Positions 35,062 through 43,546 of a stretch of DNA of 64,000 nt are shown here, piece by piece. The notes beneath the pieces are model-generated. The model was not told where the DNA came from. It did not search any database and saw only the letters and a program-made list of their open reading frames with translations. Location: NCBI GenBank assembly GCA_001802945.1, contig MHAK01000112.1:1-64000 (forward strand), read 5' to 3'. Numbering within the stretch: position 1 is the first letter of the stretch; each line of letters starts with the position of its first letter. The DNA comes from Ignavibacteria bacterium RIFCSPLOWO2_12_FULL_56_21. GTDB taxonomy: Bacteria; Bacteroidota; Ignavibacteria; UBA10030. The translations under genes were made by a program, and so were the position numbers.

Positions 35062-35996
35062 TGGAGCACGTATTCGCTGAGATCCCCGCAGAAGAGAATC
35101 GCGTAGGCACGGGCACACCTGGCGGCGGAACGCGGCCAGCCGAACGGCGGCCCGAATGGCTCAAAGCCCGCATACCCGGCGGCGAAGAATACACCCGTCT
35201 TCATGGCATCATGCGTTCGCATCGCCTTCACACAGTGTGCGAAGAAGCGCGTTGTCCGAACATGGGTGAATGCTGGAATGCCGGGACCGCGACGTTTATG
35301 ATTCTCGGCGATACCTGCACACGATCGTGCGGTTTCTGCGCCGTGAAGACCGGCCGGCCGGAATATGGGCTCGATTGGGACGAACCGCGCCGCGTGGCGG
35401 ATGCGGTGGAACTCATGGGTGTCAAGCACGCCGTCATAACATCCGTCAACCGCGACGAGCGAAAAGACGGCGGCGCGCCGATCTTTGCCGAGACCATCCG
35501 GCTCGTGCGTGCACGCGTTCCGGCATGCAGCATAGAAGTGCTCATCCCGGACTTTAAAGGAAGCGAAGAAGCGCTGTCGATCGTTCTCGACGCGCGACCG
35601 GACATTCTTAACCATAACCTCGAGACCGTTCCCCGGCTGTACAGATCGGTCCGGCCGCAGGCCAACTACAGGCAATCTCTGGAGGTTCTGGAACGTTCGA
35701 AAAGGCGAGGGTTCCTCACAAAGACGGGCCTGATGCTGGGCATCGGTGAAAGGACGGAAGAGGTTGTCGATGTGATGAAAGACTGCCGAACATCCGGCGT
35801 TGACATCCTGACGCTCGGTCAGTATCTGCAACCGACGAAAGAGCATCTTCCCATCGACCGGTATGTTCATCCCGACGAATTTGCATCGCTGAAACAGATT
35901 GCGCTTGAGATGGGATTCCGGCATGTGCAGTCGGGCCCGCTTGTCCGGAGCTCGTACCACGCCGAACAGGCGGTCGAGACTGCCGATACCAGGTGA
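35061..35996 (+). CDS. lipA: lipoyl synthase
   Basis: Radical SAM enzyme that inserts two sulfurs into protein-bound octanoyl groups. 311 residues. The auxiliary cluster motif CEEARCPNMGEC (CX4CX5C), the radical SAM motif CTRSCGFC (CX3CX2C) and the C-terminal SGPLVRSSYHAE (conserved RSSY) are all present. GTG start at 35061 shares a base with the E2 stop and has AAGG upstream. The 3' end abuts or overlaps the phosphatidylserine decarboxylase gene. Confidence 0.97.
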   Translation: MEHVFAEIPAEENRVGTGTPGGGTRPAERRPEWLKARIPGGEEYTRLHGIMRSHRLHTVCEEARCPNMGECWNAGTATFMILGDTCTRSCGFCAVKTGRPEYGLDWDEPRRVADAVELMGVKHAVITSVNRDERKDGGAPIFAETIRLVRARVPACSIEVLIPDFKGSEEALSIVLDARPDILNHNLETVPRLYRSVRPQANYRQSLEVLERSKRRGFLTKTGLMLGIGERTEEVVDVMKDCRTSGVDILTLGQYLQPTKEHLPIDRYVHPDEFASLKQIALEMGFRHVQSGPLVRSSYHAEQAVETADTR

Positions 35997-36007
35997 GCCA
36001 GGTTTCG

Positions 36008-36664
36008 ATGATCACCCGCTACGGCTATGACGTGTATTTTACGGTTGCCGGCGTCTGTGTCGCCGCAATTGTTATCGCAATACTTTTTGTCGACCCGAGA
36101 TCGGTGCGATACGCCGTCGTCGGGTCGGGGGGACTCGTACTGTTGTTTGCGACGAATTTCTTCCGTGACCCGGACCGGGTGATACCTTCGGGGGACGGGA
36201 TCGTGGTCTCACCCGCCGACGGCAAAGTGATCGTCGTGAAAGAAGTGGACCAGCCGGAATACATCGGCGGACCGTCCGTGCAGATCAGCATCTTCATGTC
36301 GCCGCTGAATGTCCATGTGAACAGAGTCCCCATTACCGGCACCGTCAAACACTTGCGATATGTCGCAGGGGAGTATTTCGCGGCATTCGCAGACAAGGCT
36401 TCCGAGAAAAACGAGCAGATGATCGTCGGCATGGAGAATGCCCATGGAAAAGTGTTGTTCAAGCAGATCGCCGGCTTTGTAGCGCGCCGGATCGTCTGCG
36501 AATTACGGCAGGACCAAGAAGTGGGGGCGGGGGAGCGATTCGGCATGATCAAGTTCGGGTCGCGTGTTGATGTGTTCGTGCGGCCGTCGGCCGATGTGTC
36601 CGTGAAGATCGGCGACGTCGTGACTGCAGGGGAAACGATCCTTGCTGCATATCGTTCACCATGA
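36008..36664 (+). CDS. psd: phosphatidylserine decarboxylase proenzyme
   Basis: Makes phosphatidylethanolamine from phosphatidylserine using a self-generated pyruvoyl group. 218 residues from ATG 36008 (CCAGG 5 nt upstream); a GTG at 35993 overlapping the lipA stop would add five residues. It belongs to the short (archaeal/Sinorhizobium-type) family. An N-terminal membrane segment pair (about 10-55) precedes VVSPADGKVIVV, FMSPLNVHVNRVPITG and the cleavage site IKFGSRVD, where the Ser after Gly becomes pyruvoyl. Directly upstream of pssA, the enzyme that supplies its substrate. Confidence 0.95.
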   Translation: MITRYGYDVYFTVAGVCVAAIVIAILFVDPRSVRYAVVGSGGLVLLFATNFFRDPDRVIPSGDGIVVSPADGKVIVVKEVDQPEYIGGPSVQISIFMSPLNVHVNRVPITGTVKHLRYVAGEYFAAFADKASEKNEQMIVGMENAHGKVLFKQIAGFVARRIVCELRQDQEVGAGERFGMIKFGSRVDVFVRPSADVSVKIGDVVTAGETILAAYRSP

Positions 36665-36677
36665 GAGGTCCCAACGC

Positions 36678-37433
36678 ATGAAGATCACACGAGCGGTCGT
36701 CCCGAGTCTGTTTACGACGCTGAATATTTTCTGCGGATTTCTTTCGATCGTCAACGCGAGCCAGGGACGGATCGAAATGGCCGCGTGGTTCATTATACTC
36801 GCGGGAGTGTTCGATTCATTAGACGGCGTCATGGCACGGATCACGAAGTCATCGAGTCAGTTCGGCGTCGAGCTTGATTCGCTGGCGGATGTCGTGTCGT
36901 TCGGCGCCGCTCCGTCCTTCATGGTCTGGAAGGTCTACTTGTCCTCGATCGAAAGCTGGGGGGTCCTGATCGCAGCGTTTCCTTTGGTATTCGGCGCAAT
37001 CAGGCTTGCAAGGTTCAACGTTCAATTGTCGGGGTTTGAAAAGGATCATTTCAAGGGCCTTCCGATTCCCATGCAGGCCGTGACTATTTGTGCGTACATT
37101 CTGCAATACTACAGTCAGGACTACGGTCTGACAGGCTGGCCAAAAGATGCGCTCGCGCCGCTGACGATCGTTCTTGGGTTGCTTATGGTCAGCCGCATCA
37201 CGTACGACACCTTGCCGAAATTCACGAGGAGAGATCTTTTGGCCCATCCGTGGAGGGTCGTAGGGTTCGGTATCGGCGCTCTGTTAGTGGTGTTCTCAAA
37301 AGGTCAGTTGTTCTTCGCCGTCATCGCGTCGTTCGTTGGGTTGGGGATCGTGCGTGCGGCGGTTCGATGGGTCCGCAAGCCGGCGGAAACAGAAGCGGAA
37401 GAAGACGCTGAGACGTCGAATATTGAAGTGTAA
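36678..37433 (+). CDS. pssA: CDP-diacylglycerol--serine O-phosphatidyltransferase
   Basis: Makes phosphatidylserine from CDP-diacylglycerol and serine at the inner membrane. 251 residues from ATG 36678 with GAGAGG 8 nt upstream. The CDP-alcohol phosphatidyltransferase motif is complete (FDSLDGVMARITK, then FGVELDSLADVVSFG). About seven to eight membrane segments follow and the cytoplasmic tail is Glu-rich. With psd 13 nt upstream it forms a phosphatidylethanolamine unit. A palindrome lies downstream before purS. Confidence 0.95.
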   Translation: MKITRAVVPSLFTTLNIFCGFLSIVNASQGRIEMAAWFIILAGVFDSLDGVMARITKSSSQFGVELDSLADVVSFGAAPSFMVWKVYLSSIESWGVLIAAFPLVFGAIRLARFNVQLSGFEKDHFKGLPIPMQAVTICAYILQYYSQDYGLTGWPKDALAPLTIVLGLLMVSRITYDTLPKFTRRDLLAHPWRVVGFGIGALLVVFSKGQLFFAVIASFVGLGIVRAAVRWVRKPAETEAEEDAETSNIEV

Positions 37434-37453
37434 GGTCAGGAAGAGCATTGGTA

Positions 37454-37543
37454 AAAGAAAAACGCCAAGGGGCCAAGAGGGCCAAGGGAGCCAAGGCAAG
37501 TTGGATGTATACATTTCAAAAATATCCCTTGGCGTTTCTCTTT
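37454..37543. repeat. palindrome with GCCAAGG-unit arms between pssA and purS
   Basis: Arms 37454-37472 and 37525-37543 pair at 17 of 19 positions. The left arm continues as a run of degenerate GCCAAGG units to about 37497. No ORF is visible inside. Confidence 0.75.
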
Positions 37544-37594
37544 GAGCATGATGGTCTCTTCGTAACACAGGTCTCTGAATGAAATTCCACAACC

Positions 37595-37858
37595 ATGAGT
37601 GTCCCCGTGTATAACGCAAGGATTATTGTCACACTCAGGAAATCGATTCTCGACCCTCAGGGAAAAGCGGTGGAGCTTGGAATCCATACCATGGGCTACA
37701 CAAATGTGGAACAGGTCAGGATCGGGAAATTCATTGAGATGCAGATCGACGCTCCGAACCAGGGTGCAGCGGAGAAGGTTGCGAGGGAGGCGGCACAGAA
37801 ATTGCTGGCAAATCCGGTGATGGAAGACTTCCACATTGTGGTTGAGAAAGCTTCATGA
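37595..37858 (+). CDS. purS: phosphoribosylformylglycinamidine synthase subunit PurS
   Basis: Small structural subunit of the three-part FGAM synthase (PurS-PurQ-PurL) in purine synthesis. 87 residues, family length about 80-90. Typical features are the opening YNARIIVTLRKSILDPQGKAV, the central GYTNVEQVRIGKFIEM and LLANPVMEDFHI near the end. ATG overlaps purQ at its 3' end (ATGA), so the two are translationally coupled. purL is not in the window. Confidence 0.96.
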   Translation: MSVPVYNARIIVTLRKSILDPQGKAVELGIHTMGYTNVEQVRIGKFIEMQIDAPNQGAAEKVAREAAQKLLANPVMEDFHIVVEKAS

Positions 37859-38595
37859 AGAAGGTGAGATTTGGCATCGTCGTTTTCCCGGGTTCCAATT
37901 GCGATCATGACGCGCACTACACGGCGGGGACGATCATGGGACAGGAGGCGCGATTCATCTGGCACAAGGAGGGAAGCCTGGGCGATGTGGATGTCGTCAT
38001 TCTGCCGGGCGGATTTTCGTACGGCGACTATCTCCGCTGCGGCGCGATCGCACGATTCTCGCCAATTATGAAGGATGTGGTCCAGTTCGCGGAACGGGGC
38101 GGTCCGGTGATCGGCATCTGCAATGGGTTCCAGGTGCTCACAGAGGCCGGCTTGTTGCCCGGTGTCCTGCTCAGAAACGCATCGCTCCGATTCATCTGCA
38201 AGTATGTCCACCTCAGGGTCGAACGAAACGACTTGCTCTGGACCAACCGATGTACCGCGGGAGAAGTGATCGAAGTCCCCATCGCGCACGGCGATGGGAA
38301 TTATTTTGGGGAGCCGGATGTCATTCGCCGGCTGGAAGAGGGCGGACAGGTGGTGTTTCGGTATTGCGAACCCGACGGACGTCTGACGGAATCGGCGAAT
38401 CCGAACGGGGCAGTCAATAACATCGCTGGCATCGTCAATGAACGCGGCAACGTGCTCGGCCTGATGCCGCATCCCGAGCGGGCTGCCGACGAGGCGTTGC
38501 GCCACGTCGACGGACGCAAGGTGTTCGATTCCATCGTTGCACATTTCGTTGCACAACAAACCTCCGCCGCGCTAGCGACGGCGGAAAGGAGCTGA
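37855..38595 (+). CDS. purQ: phosphoribosylformylglycinamidine synthase subunit PurQ
   Basis: Glutaminase subunit that supplies ammonia for FGAM synthesis. 246 residues, slightly above the usual 225-235. Class I amidotransferase features: FPGSNCDHDAHYT at the start, the nucleophilic Cys in GICNGFQVLTEAGLLPG, and the His/Glu pair in LMPHPERAADE. The start overlaps purS and tatA follows 2 nt after the stop. Confidence 0.96.
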   Translation: MKKVRFGIVVFPGSNCDHDAHYTAGTIMGQEARFIWHKEGSLGDVDVVILPGGFSYGDYLRCGAIARFSPIMKDVVQFAERGGPVIGICNGFQVLTEAGLLPGVLLRNASLRFICKYVHLRVERNDLLWTNRCTAGEVIEVPIAHGDGNYFGEPDVIRRLEEGGQVVFRYCEPDGRLTESANPNGAVNNIAGIVNERGNVLGLMPHPERAADEALRHVDGRKVFDSIVAHFVAQQTSAALATAERS

Positions 38596-38597
38596 CT

Positions 38598-38801
38598 ATG
38601 TTTGGAAACCTGGGCGGGAGCGAGATATTTCTCATCCTGCTGATCGTACTTGTTTTTTTCGGCGCCAAGAAGCTTCCTGAACTCGCCAAAGGCCTCGGTC
38701 AGGGCATTCGCGAATTCCGCAAGGCCGCACGCGACGTGCAGGAAGAGGTAGAGAAAGAGACGAAGAAGATCGACGACACCACAAAGCCGCCGCCGCAGTA
38801 A
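38598..38801 (+). CDS. tatA: Sec-independent translocase TatA/TatE
   Basis: 67-residue pore-forming component of the twin-arginine export system. FGNLGGSEIFLILLIVLVFFG is the N-terminal membrane helix, GAKKLPELAKGLGQGIREFRKA the hinge and amphipathic helix, followed by a charged, Pro-rich tail. AGGAG lies 6 nt before the ATG. No tatC or tatB is nearby, as is usual for scattered tat genes in this group. Confidence 0.95.
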   Translation: MFGNLGGSEIFLILLIVLVFFGAKKLPELAKGLGQGIREFRKAARDVQEEVEKETKKIDDTTKPPPQ

Positions 38802-38846
38802 CCGGCGCGCCGCATTGTCCTTCACTCCTACCGCCGCGCACGCGTG

Positions 38847-40259
38847 ATGCGTTCGCACGAATCTATCCATGCCGACCTGGCTGCAGGCCGAACGACGGTG
38901 GAATCCGTCGTGACGGAATGTCTTGCCTCGATCGAGCGTCAACGGTCGTTGAACGCCTTTCTGTCCGTTTTTCATGAAGAAGCCGTTTCGCAAGCACGCG
39001 CCGTCGACAAGAAAGTTTCAGCCGGAACGGCCGGCCCGCTTGCGGGCATGGTGGTGTCGATCAAGGATGTCATTTGCGTCAAAGGGCACCGTGCGACGTG
39101 CGGATCGAAGATCCTGGAGAATTTTGTTGCCCCGTACGATGCCACCGTCGTCGCCCGGCTGAAAGACGCAGACGCGGTGATCGTCGGCAAATGCAACATG
39201 GATGAATTCGCCATGGGGTCGTCGACCGAGAATTCCGCGTTCGGCCGGGTTCACCTGCCGCAGGATGTTTCTCGCATTCCGGGCGGTTCGAGCGGAGGCT
39301 CTGCCGTTTCCGTGCGGGCCGGGATGGCAACGACGTCGCTGGGGACAGACACCGGCGGATCGATCCGACAGCCGGCGGCGTTTACCGGCGTCGTCGGCCT
39401 CAAACCGACGTATGGCCGCGTGTCTCGGTACGGTCTGATCGCTTTTGCGTCGTCATTCGATTCCATCGGGCCATTCGGTTCGACCGTTCATGACGTCGCC
39501 TCAGTGTTGCAGGTGATCGCCGGAAAGGACCCGAACGACGCGACGTCTTCGGACGTCCCCGTCCCCGATTATCGGATGGCGATGACGGGAAACGTCAAGG
39601 GACTGCGCATTGGCCTGCCCAAAGAGTATTACGGCGATGGGTTGGACCCGCATGTACGAAAGGCCGTCGAGGTACAGGTGGAAAAGCTTCGTAAGCAGGG
39701 GGCCGTGATATCGGAGGTATCGCTTCCGCACACCGAATACACGATCGCGGCGTACTACATACTTGCGACCGCCGAGGCTTCATCGAATCTTGCCCGTTAT
39801 GACGGTGCCCGGTACGGGTTCCGGTCAAAAAACGCCGGCAACCTCACGGATATGTACGTCGCATCCCGGTCCGAAGGGTTTGGAGCCGAGGTCAAGCGGC
39901 GGATCATGCTCGGAACGTACGTCCTTTCCGCGGGCTATTACGACGCGTATTATCGCAAGGGACAAAAAGTCCGTCGTCTCATCAAAAACGATTTCGCCAA
40001 TGTGTTCAAGAGTGTGGATTGCTTGATCACTCCGACAGCGCCGACCACGGCGTTCAGGGCGGGCGAAAAGACGGACGATCCATTGCAGATGTATCTCTCC
40101 GATATCTACACCGTCTCAGCAAACCTTGCGGGTATCCCGGGCATCAGTCTCCCCTGCGGAAACGACCCGGAAGGACTTCCGATCGGCATCCAGGTGTTGG
40201 GCAAGGAATTCGATGAAGCGACAGTACTACGGGTTGCGCATGCCCTGGAGACTCCGTAA
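38847..40259 (+). CDS. gatA: aspartyl/glutamyl-tRNA amidotransferase subunit A
   Basis: Amidase subunit of GatCAB, which converts Glu-tRNA(Gln) or Asp-tRNA(Asn) to the amide form using glutamine. 470 residues from ATG 38847; a GTG immediately before it (38844) is an equal candidate. The Ser-cisSer-Lys triad regions are intact: SIKDVICVKGHRATCGS (Lys), GGSSGGSAVSVRAG and TDTGGSIRQPAAFTG. GatB and GatC genes are elsewhere. The amidated product would be charged tRNA-Gln such as the one at 20556-20628. Confidence 0.96.
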   Translation: MRSHESIHADLAAGRTTVESVVTECLASIERQRSLNAFLSVFHEEAVSQARAVDKKVSAGTAGPLAGMVVSIKDVICVKGHRATCGSKILENFVAPYDATVVARLKDADAVIVGKCNMDEFAMGSSTENSAFGRVHLPQDVSRIPGGSSGGSAVSVRAGMATTSLGTDTGGSIRQPAAFTGVVGLKPTYGRVSRYGLIAFASSFDSIGPFGSTVHDVASVLQVIAGKDPNDATSSDVPVPDYRMAMTGNVKGLRIGLPKEYYGDGLDPHVRKAVEVQVEKLRKQGAVISEVSLPHTEYTIAAYYILATAEASSNLARYDGARYGFRSKNAGNLTDMYVASRSEGFGAEVKRRIMLGTYVLSAGYYDAYYRKGQKVRRLIKNDFANVFKSVDCLITPTAPTTAFRAGEKTDDPLQMYLSDIYTVSANLAGIPGISLPCGNDPEGLPIGIQVLGKEFDEATVLRVAHALETP

Positions 40260-40277
40260 CGATGTTCTCTTTACTAC

Positions 40278-40473
40278 AGCCCATCTCAAAAACTCATTCA
40301 TTGAAGAGATTTAGCCACAAAAGTGCACAAAATGCACAAAAACGACTTTTGCCCGCCCTCGGCCACGACCGGCCTCGGGCGTGGCCGGGGTGACTTTTGC
40401 CCGCCCTCGGCCACGGCCGGCCTCGGGCGTGGCCGGGGTGCTTTTTGTGGCAAGTATTTTTGAGACGGCTTCT
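40278..40473. repeat. composite palindromic element between gatA and sucD
   Basis: The left end (40278-40322: CCATCTCAAAAA ... TTAGCCACAAAAG) and right end (40441-40473: CTTTTTGTGGCAAGTATTTT then GAGACGGCTTCT) are inverted copies of one motif, which recurs singly at 29201-29240 and 44818-44849. The interior carries the GC-rich tandem repeat. No ORF is likely. Confidence 0.75.
40344..40439. repeat. 48-bp GC-rich tandem duplication
   Basis: Two head-to-tail 48-bp units (40344-40391, 40392-40439) differ at one base (CGACC versus CGGCC). Each unit is itself palindromic: CGGCCACG pairs with CGTGGCCG. It is flanked by the element described above. Confidence 0.9.
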
Positions 40474-40517
40474 ATTCACAATTCCCTATTCACCCTCCCT
40501 CAGATCTCAACACGCAC

Positions 40518-41516
40518 ATGAGCATTCTCGTTGGCAAGAAGACCCGTCTCGTCGTTCAGGGCATCACCGGCGGTGAGGGCACATTCCACACCATGCAAAT
40601 GATCGACTACGGCACGAACGTTGTCGCCGGAGTCACTCCCGGAAAAGGAGGCACGCAGTACAGGGGAGACGAGAAGAATCCCTTTAAGCGAGCGGTTCCC
40701 GTTTTCAACACGGTCCGTGAAGCAGTTGAAAAGACGAAAGCCGATACGTCGATCATCTTTGTCCCGGCGGGATTCGCTGCCGACGCCATTCTGGAAGCGG
40801 CCGATGCGGGGATCCAACTCGTCATCACGATCACTGAGGGCATACCGGCGGCCGACATGATCCGCGTCTACGACCACCTGAACACCAAGGGCGTGCGCAT
40901 GATCGGACCGAACTGTCCGGGCATTATCACACCCGGCGGAGCGAAGATCGGCATTATGCCCGGCTTCATTCACAAACCCGGACGTGTCGGAGTCATTTCG
41001 CGGAGCGGTACGCTGACCTATGAGGCAGTGTGGCAGCTTACCGAACGGGGAATAGGGCAGTCGACGTGCATCGGCATTGGCGGCGACCCGGTCATTGGAA
41101 CACGATTTGTGGACGCCCTCAAGCTCTTCAATGAAGACAGTGGCACGGACGCCGTGATCATGATCGGCGAGATAGGCGGAACAGCCGAAGAAGAGGCGGC
41201 GGACTACGTCGCAAAGCATATGAAAAAACCTGTCGTCGGGTTCATCGCCGGCCAAACGGCTCCTCCAGGACGGCGCATGGGTCATGCCGGTGCGATCATC
41301 TCCGGCGGCAAGGGAACTGCGGCTGAAAAGATGAAAGCCCTAAAGAAAGCGGGCATTTGGGTTGTCGAAAGCCCGGCACTGATCGGTGAAACACTGGCGA
41401 AAGCATTGAAGTCCAGAAGACAAGGCAAATCGACAACGAATAAGAAAGCAAAGAAGTCTTCAAAGGTCCGTACTAAACCTAAACGTAGTACATCTCATAA
41501 ACGTACTTCACGTTGA
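40518..41516 (+). CDS. sucD: succinyl-CoA synthetase alpha subunit with basic C-terminal extension
   Basis: Phosphorylated subunit of succinyl-CoA synthetase in the citric acid cycle. CoA-binding [20 protein letters not shown] near the start, [10 protein letters not shown], and the phospho-His256 in [15 protein letters not shown]. The family normally ends near residue 290; this protein has 332 residues, the last about 40 being a low-complexity Lys/Ser/Thr/Arg tail ([16 protein letters not shown] and similar). The beta subunit gene sucC is not adjacent. Catalytic function seems intact; the role of the tail is unknown. Confidence 0.95.
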   Translation: MSILVGKKTRLVVQGITGGEGTFHTMQMIDYGTNVVAGVTPGKGGTQYRGDEKNPFKRAVPVFNTVREAVEKTKADTSIIFVPAGFAADAILEAADAGIQLVITITEGIPAADMIRVYDHLNTKGVRMIGPNCPGIITPGGAKIGIMPGFIHKPGRVGVISRSGTLTYEAVWQLTERGIGQSTCIGIGGDPVIGTRFVDALKLFNEDSGTDAVIMIGEIGGTAEEEAADYVAKHMKKPVVGFIAGQTAPPGRRMGHAGAIISGGKGTAAEKMKALKKAGIWVVESPALIGETLAKALKSRRQGKSTTNKKAKKSSKVRTKPKRSTSHKRTSR

Positions 41517-41521
41517 AGAGA

Positions 41522-41613
41522 TTGTCCACGAAGGGCCACTAAGATTCACGAAGGATGATGAGTTGTTCATTACTCAAATCTATTAGTGGTCCTTCGTGGC
41601 GCTTCGTGGACAA
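41522..41613. repeat. palindrome with CACGAAG-unit arms between sucD and ndk
   Basis: Left TTGTCCACGAAGGGCCACTAA (41522-41542) and right 41583-41613 are inverted copies, the right having one extra CACGAAG-type unit. The same unit forms the palindrome at 46094-46189. Confidence 0.75.
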
Positions 41614-41662
41614 AACTTTTTTCTTCATCTTCATTCACTAGCACTTCTTAACTAGCTCTCAT

Positions 41663-42082
41663 ATGCCCACAGAAAGAACGTTAGCGATCCTCAAGCCCGA
41701 CTGTGTCCGTAAAGGCCTTCAAGGCGAAGTCATTGCCCGCATCCAAAAAGCCGGATTCAAAGTTCTCGGCATGAAGCAGATCAGACTGTCGAAAGAGACT
41801 GCCGGCGCGTTCTATGCCGTACACAAAGGCCGTCCGTTCTACGACGGTCTCGTCGAATTCATGACCAGCGGTCCTTGCATGCCTATCGCGCTGGAAAAAG
41901 CGAATGCAGTTGCCGACTTCCGCACCTTGATCGGAGCGACGGACCCAAAGGACGCCGCGCCAGGTACGATCCGCAAGCTCTATGCGGACAACAAGGGTGA
42001 GAACATTGTGCATGGGTCGGACTCGCCGGAAAACGGTCGCATTGAGGTGGGGTTTTTCTTTTCGGATAGTGAGTTGACTTGA
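41663..42082 (+). CDS. ndk: nucleoside diphosphate kinase
   Basis: Balances nucleoside triphosphate pools by transferring phosphate from ATP through His117, seen in [12 protein letters not shown]. 139 residues, the family length. Opening [16 protein letters not shown] and the [18 protein letters not shown] block are canonical. It is followed directly by the left arm of the S23-containing element, which begins within a few bases of the stop. Confidence 0.97.
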   Translation: MPTERTLAILKPDCVRKGLQGEVIARIQKAGFKVLGMKQIRLSKETAGAFYAVHKGRPFYDGLVEFMTSGPCMPIALEKANAVADFRTLIGATDPKDAAPGTIRKLYADNKGENIVHGSDSPENGRIEVGFFFSDSELT

Positions 42083-42084
42083 CA

Positions 42085-42691
42085 AGCAAATTCGAAATGC
42101 GAAATTCGAAATACGAAGGAAATGCGAAATCCGAAACGAGAAAGCAATGCGAATTTGAAGCACGAAGAGGGAGGACGGGGTGCCGCGTCCAGTCATTAGT
42201 CCGGTTTCATTGGAGTTGTTTCAAATTTCCGGACGATAGCACCAAAGATCTTCATGAGTTGTAGGGCTTCATCCGACAGGCTATTTCGGTTTCCCTCATT
42301 TGATGGGTCACATTCAATGATTTCGAGCCAATAGTGTGATTCCTTCGCTTCCTTCCGGGAAATACGTATGTGGTACAGGAAGTCCTTCTTCCCCAGAGCC
42401 TCGTTTGCTTCGATGTAGTTGGCTCCGACAGAGCAAGCTGAGCGAAGAAGCTGCCGGGAAACTTCTGTATTGGAGATTGTGTGAGGTAGATGCGAAATGA
42501 ACGATCGAACGCTTTTCGCGAAACGAAGTGTACGTTCTTCGAGATCAAATACTCTTGGCATACTCCCCTCCATGCGGCTCTCCCAAGATAACTCCGCACC
42601 CACCCTTGAGTCAAGCACTTTTCAGCCGTACGGTTTGGTTATTCAATATTGCCGGTTTTCTCATTCCTTCGGATTTCGTATTTCGAATTTC
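42085..42691. mobile_element. free-standing IVS-like element: inverted terminal repeats enclosing an S23 gene
   Basis: About 600 bp. A 17-bp exact inverted repeat (GAAATTCGAAATACGAA at 42101-42117 and its complement at 42675-42691) lies within longer arms of degenerate ATTCGAAAT/GCGAAAT units (left to about 42150, right from about 42655). The only gene inside encodes a four-helix-bundle S23 protein. The layout matches intervening sequences in 23S rRNA genes, but this copy lies between ndk and a NUDIX gene. Mobility is inferred, not shown. Confidence 0.6.
42196..42561 (-). CDS. S23 four-helix-bundle protein (23S rRNA intervening-sequence protein family)
   Basis: 121 residues from the ATG at 42561, which has GGAGG 5 nt upstream (the upstream in-frame start at 42618 lacks one and would make the protein longer than usual). 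The family pattern is clear: FDLEERTLRFAKSV, QLLRSACSVGANYIEANEA, FLYHIRISRKEAKESHYWLE and LMKIFGAIVRKF, four amphipathic helices that form homopentamers in known members. These proteins are typically encoded in insertions of 23S rRNA and are related to the Avd protein of diversity-generating retroelements. The biochemical role is unknown; nucleic-acid binding is supposed. The gene lies opposite its neighbours, inside a palindrome. Confidence 0.88.
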   Translation of the reverse strand: MPRVFDLEERTLRFAKSVRSFISHLPHTISNTEVSRQLLRSACSVGANYIEANEALGKKDFLYHIRISRKEAKESHYWLEIIECDPSNEGNRNSLSDEALQLMKIFGAIVRKFETTPMKPD

Positions 42692-42750
42692 AGATCTTCC
42701 CTTTCGGCAAGCGCTCTCCACAAAGTATTAGACCGTTCGGAAACGCCCGT

Positions 42751-43293
42751 ATGCCCCTGACGAAATGGAAGAAGCTCACCGAGTTCATAGTTTCCAAGAA
42801 CCCCTGGTGGACCTACCGTCGCGATGAGTTCCTCCTTCCCAACGGCAAGCAGGGAAACTATCACTATGTTCACACTCTCGGCTCAAGCCTGATCGTTCCG
42901 GTCCAGCCGGACGGCAGGATCGTGTTGGTCAATCAGTACCGCTACCTGCGCGACAAGGAAAGCATTGAGTTTCCATGCGGGGGTGTGAAGGACGGCCACT
43001 CGTATGACGGTACCGCTGTCCAAGAGCTTCAGGAGGAGGCTGGATACATCGCGCGTTCATGGATGGTAGCCGGCGAATTCAATCCATACAACGGCGTCAC
43101 CGACGAGATCTGCAGAGTGTATGTCGCCCGCGACCTTCAACCGGTCCCGCCAAAGCCCGACAACACGGAAGAATTCGAAGTGATCGCATTGCTGCCCGAC
43201 GAGATCGATGCGAGGATCATTTCGGGAGTAATTTGGGATGGAATGTCGATAGCTGCGTGGGCGATTGCGAAGACATACGTGAGGCCGCTATAG
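42751..43293 (+). CDS. NUDIX hydrolase
   Basis: 180 residues from ATG 42751; a longer start at 42649 would begin inside the palindrome arm. Probably hydrolyses a nucleoside diphosphate linked to another group, ADP-ribose pyrophosphatase-like. The NUDIX box is GGVKDGHSYDGTAVQELQEE followed by AGY: the metal-binding EE pair is kept, while the usual Arg before EL is Gln and the first Glu of the motif is missing. The upstream strand LVNQYRYLRDKESIEFPCGG is typical of the ADP-ribose/GDP-mannose branch. The substrate is not predictable. Confidence 0.85.
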   Translation: MPLTKWKKLTEFIVSKNPWWTYRRDEFLLPNGKQGNYHYVHTLGSSLIVPVQPDGRIVLVNQYRYLRDKESIEFPCGGVKDGHSYDGTAVQELQEEAGYIARSWMVAGEFNPYNGVTDEICRVYVARDLQPVPPKPDNTEEFEVIALLPDEIDARIISGVIWDGMSIAAWAIAKTYVRPL

Positions 43294-43300
43294 GGCAGGT

Positions 43301-43480
43301 GAATAAATTCCAAATATCATTCTTCAAATCACAAATAAATCACAAAAGCTCCCGCTATGGGCTCTGAGTAAAAGCCCAAATTTGAAAACTCCTTTTTCGC
43401 CCTTATTCCTGAAATTGACTATTCTCACGCGGCTTCGATTTCGTTGCTCTTGGAGCTTATTTGGCAGTTGGAATTTGTAC
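43301..43480. repeat. degenerate palindrome between NUDIX and namZ genes
   Basis: The left arm (43301-43352, with AAATTCCAA and CAAATCACAAATAAATCAC units, ending AAGCTCC) has a shorter inverted counterpart at 43452-43480 (GGAGCTTATTTGGCAGTTGG...). Pairing is interrupted, so this is less certain than the others. There is no convincing gene in the 253-nt gap. Confidence 0.45.
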
Positions 43481-43546
43481 ATTGGTGCTTTAGTTCAAAG
43501 ACTTCTCCTTCCGCAGGCTTACTTTCATTTCTCGAAAGCCACTCTG

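Noticed and set aside
40344-40439. Possible CRISPR-like repeat
   Set aside because: Only two adjacent 48-bp units without a spacer, GC-rich and self-complementary, and no cas genes in the window.
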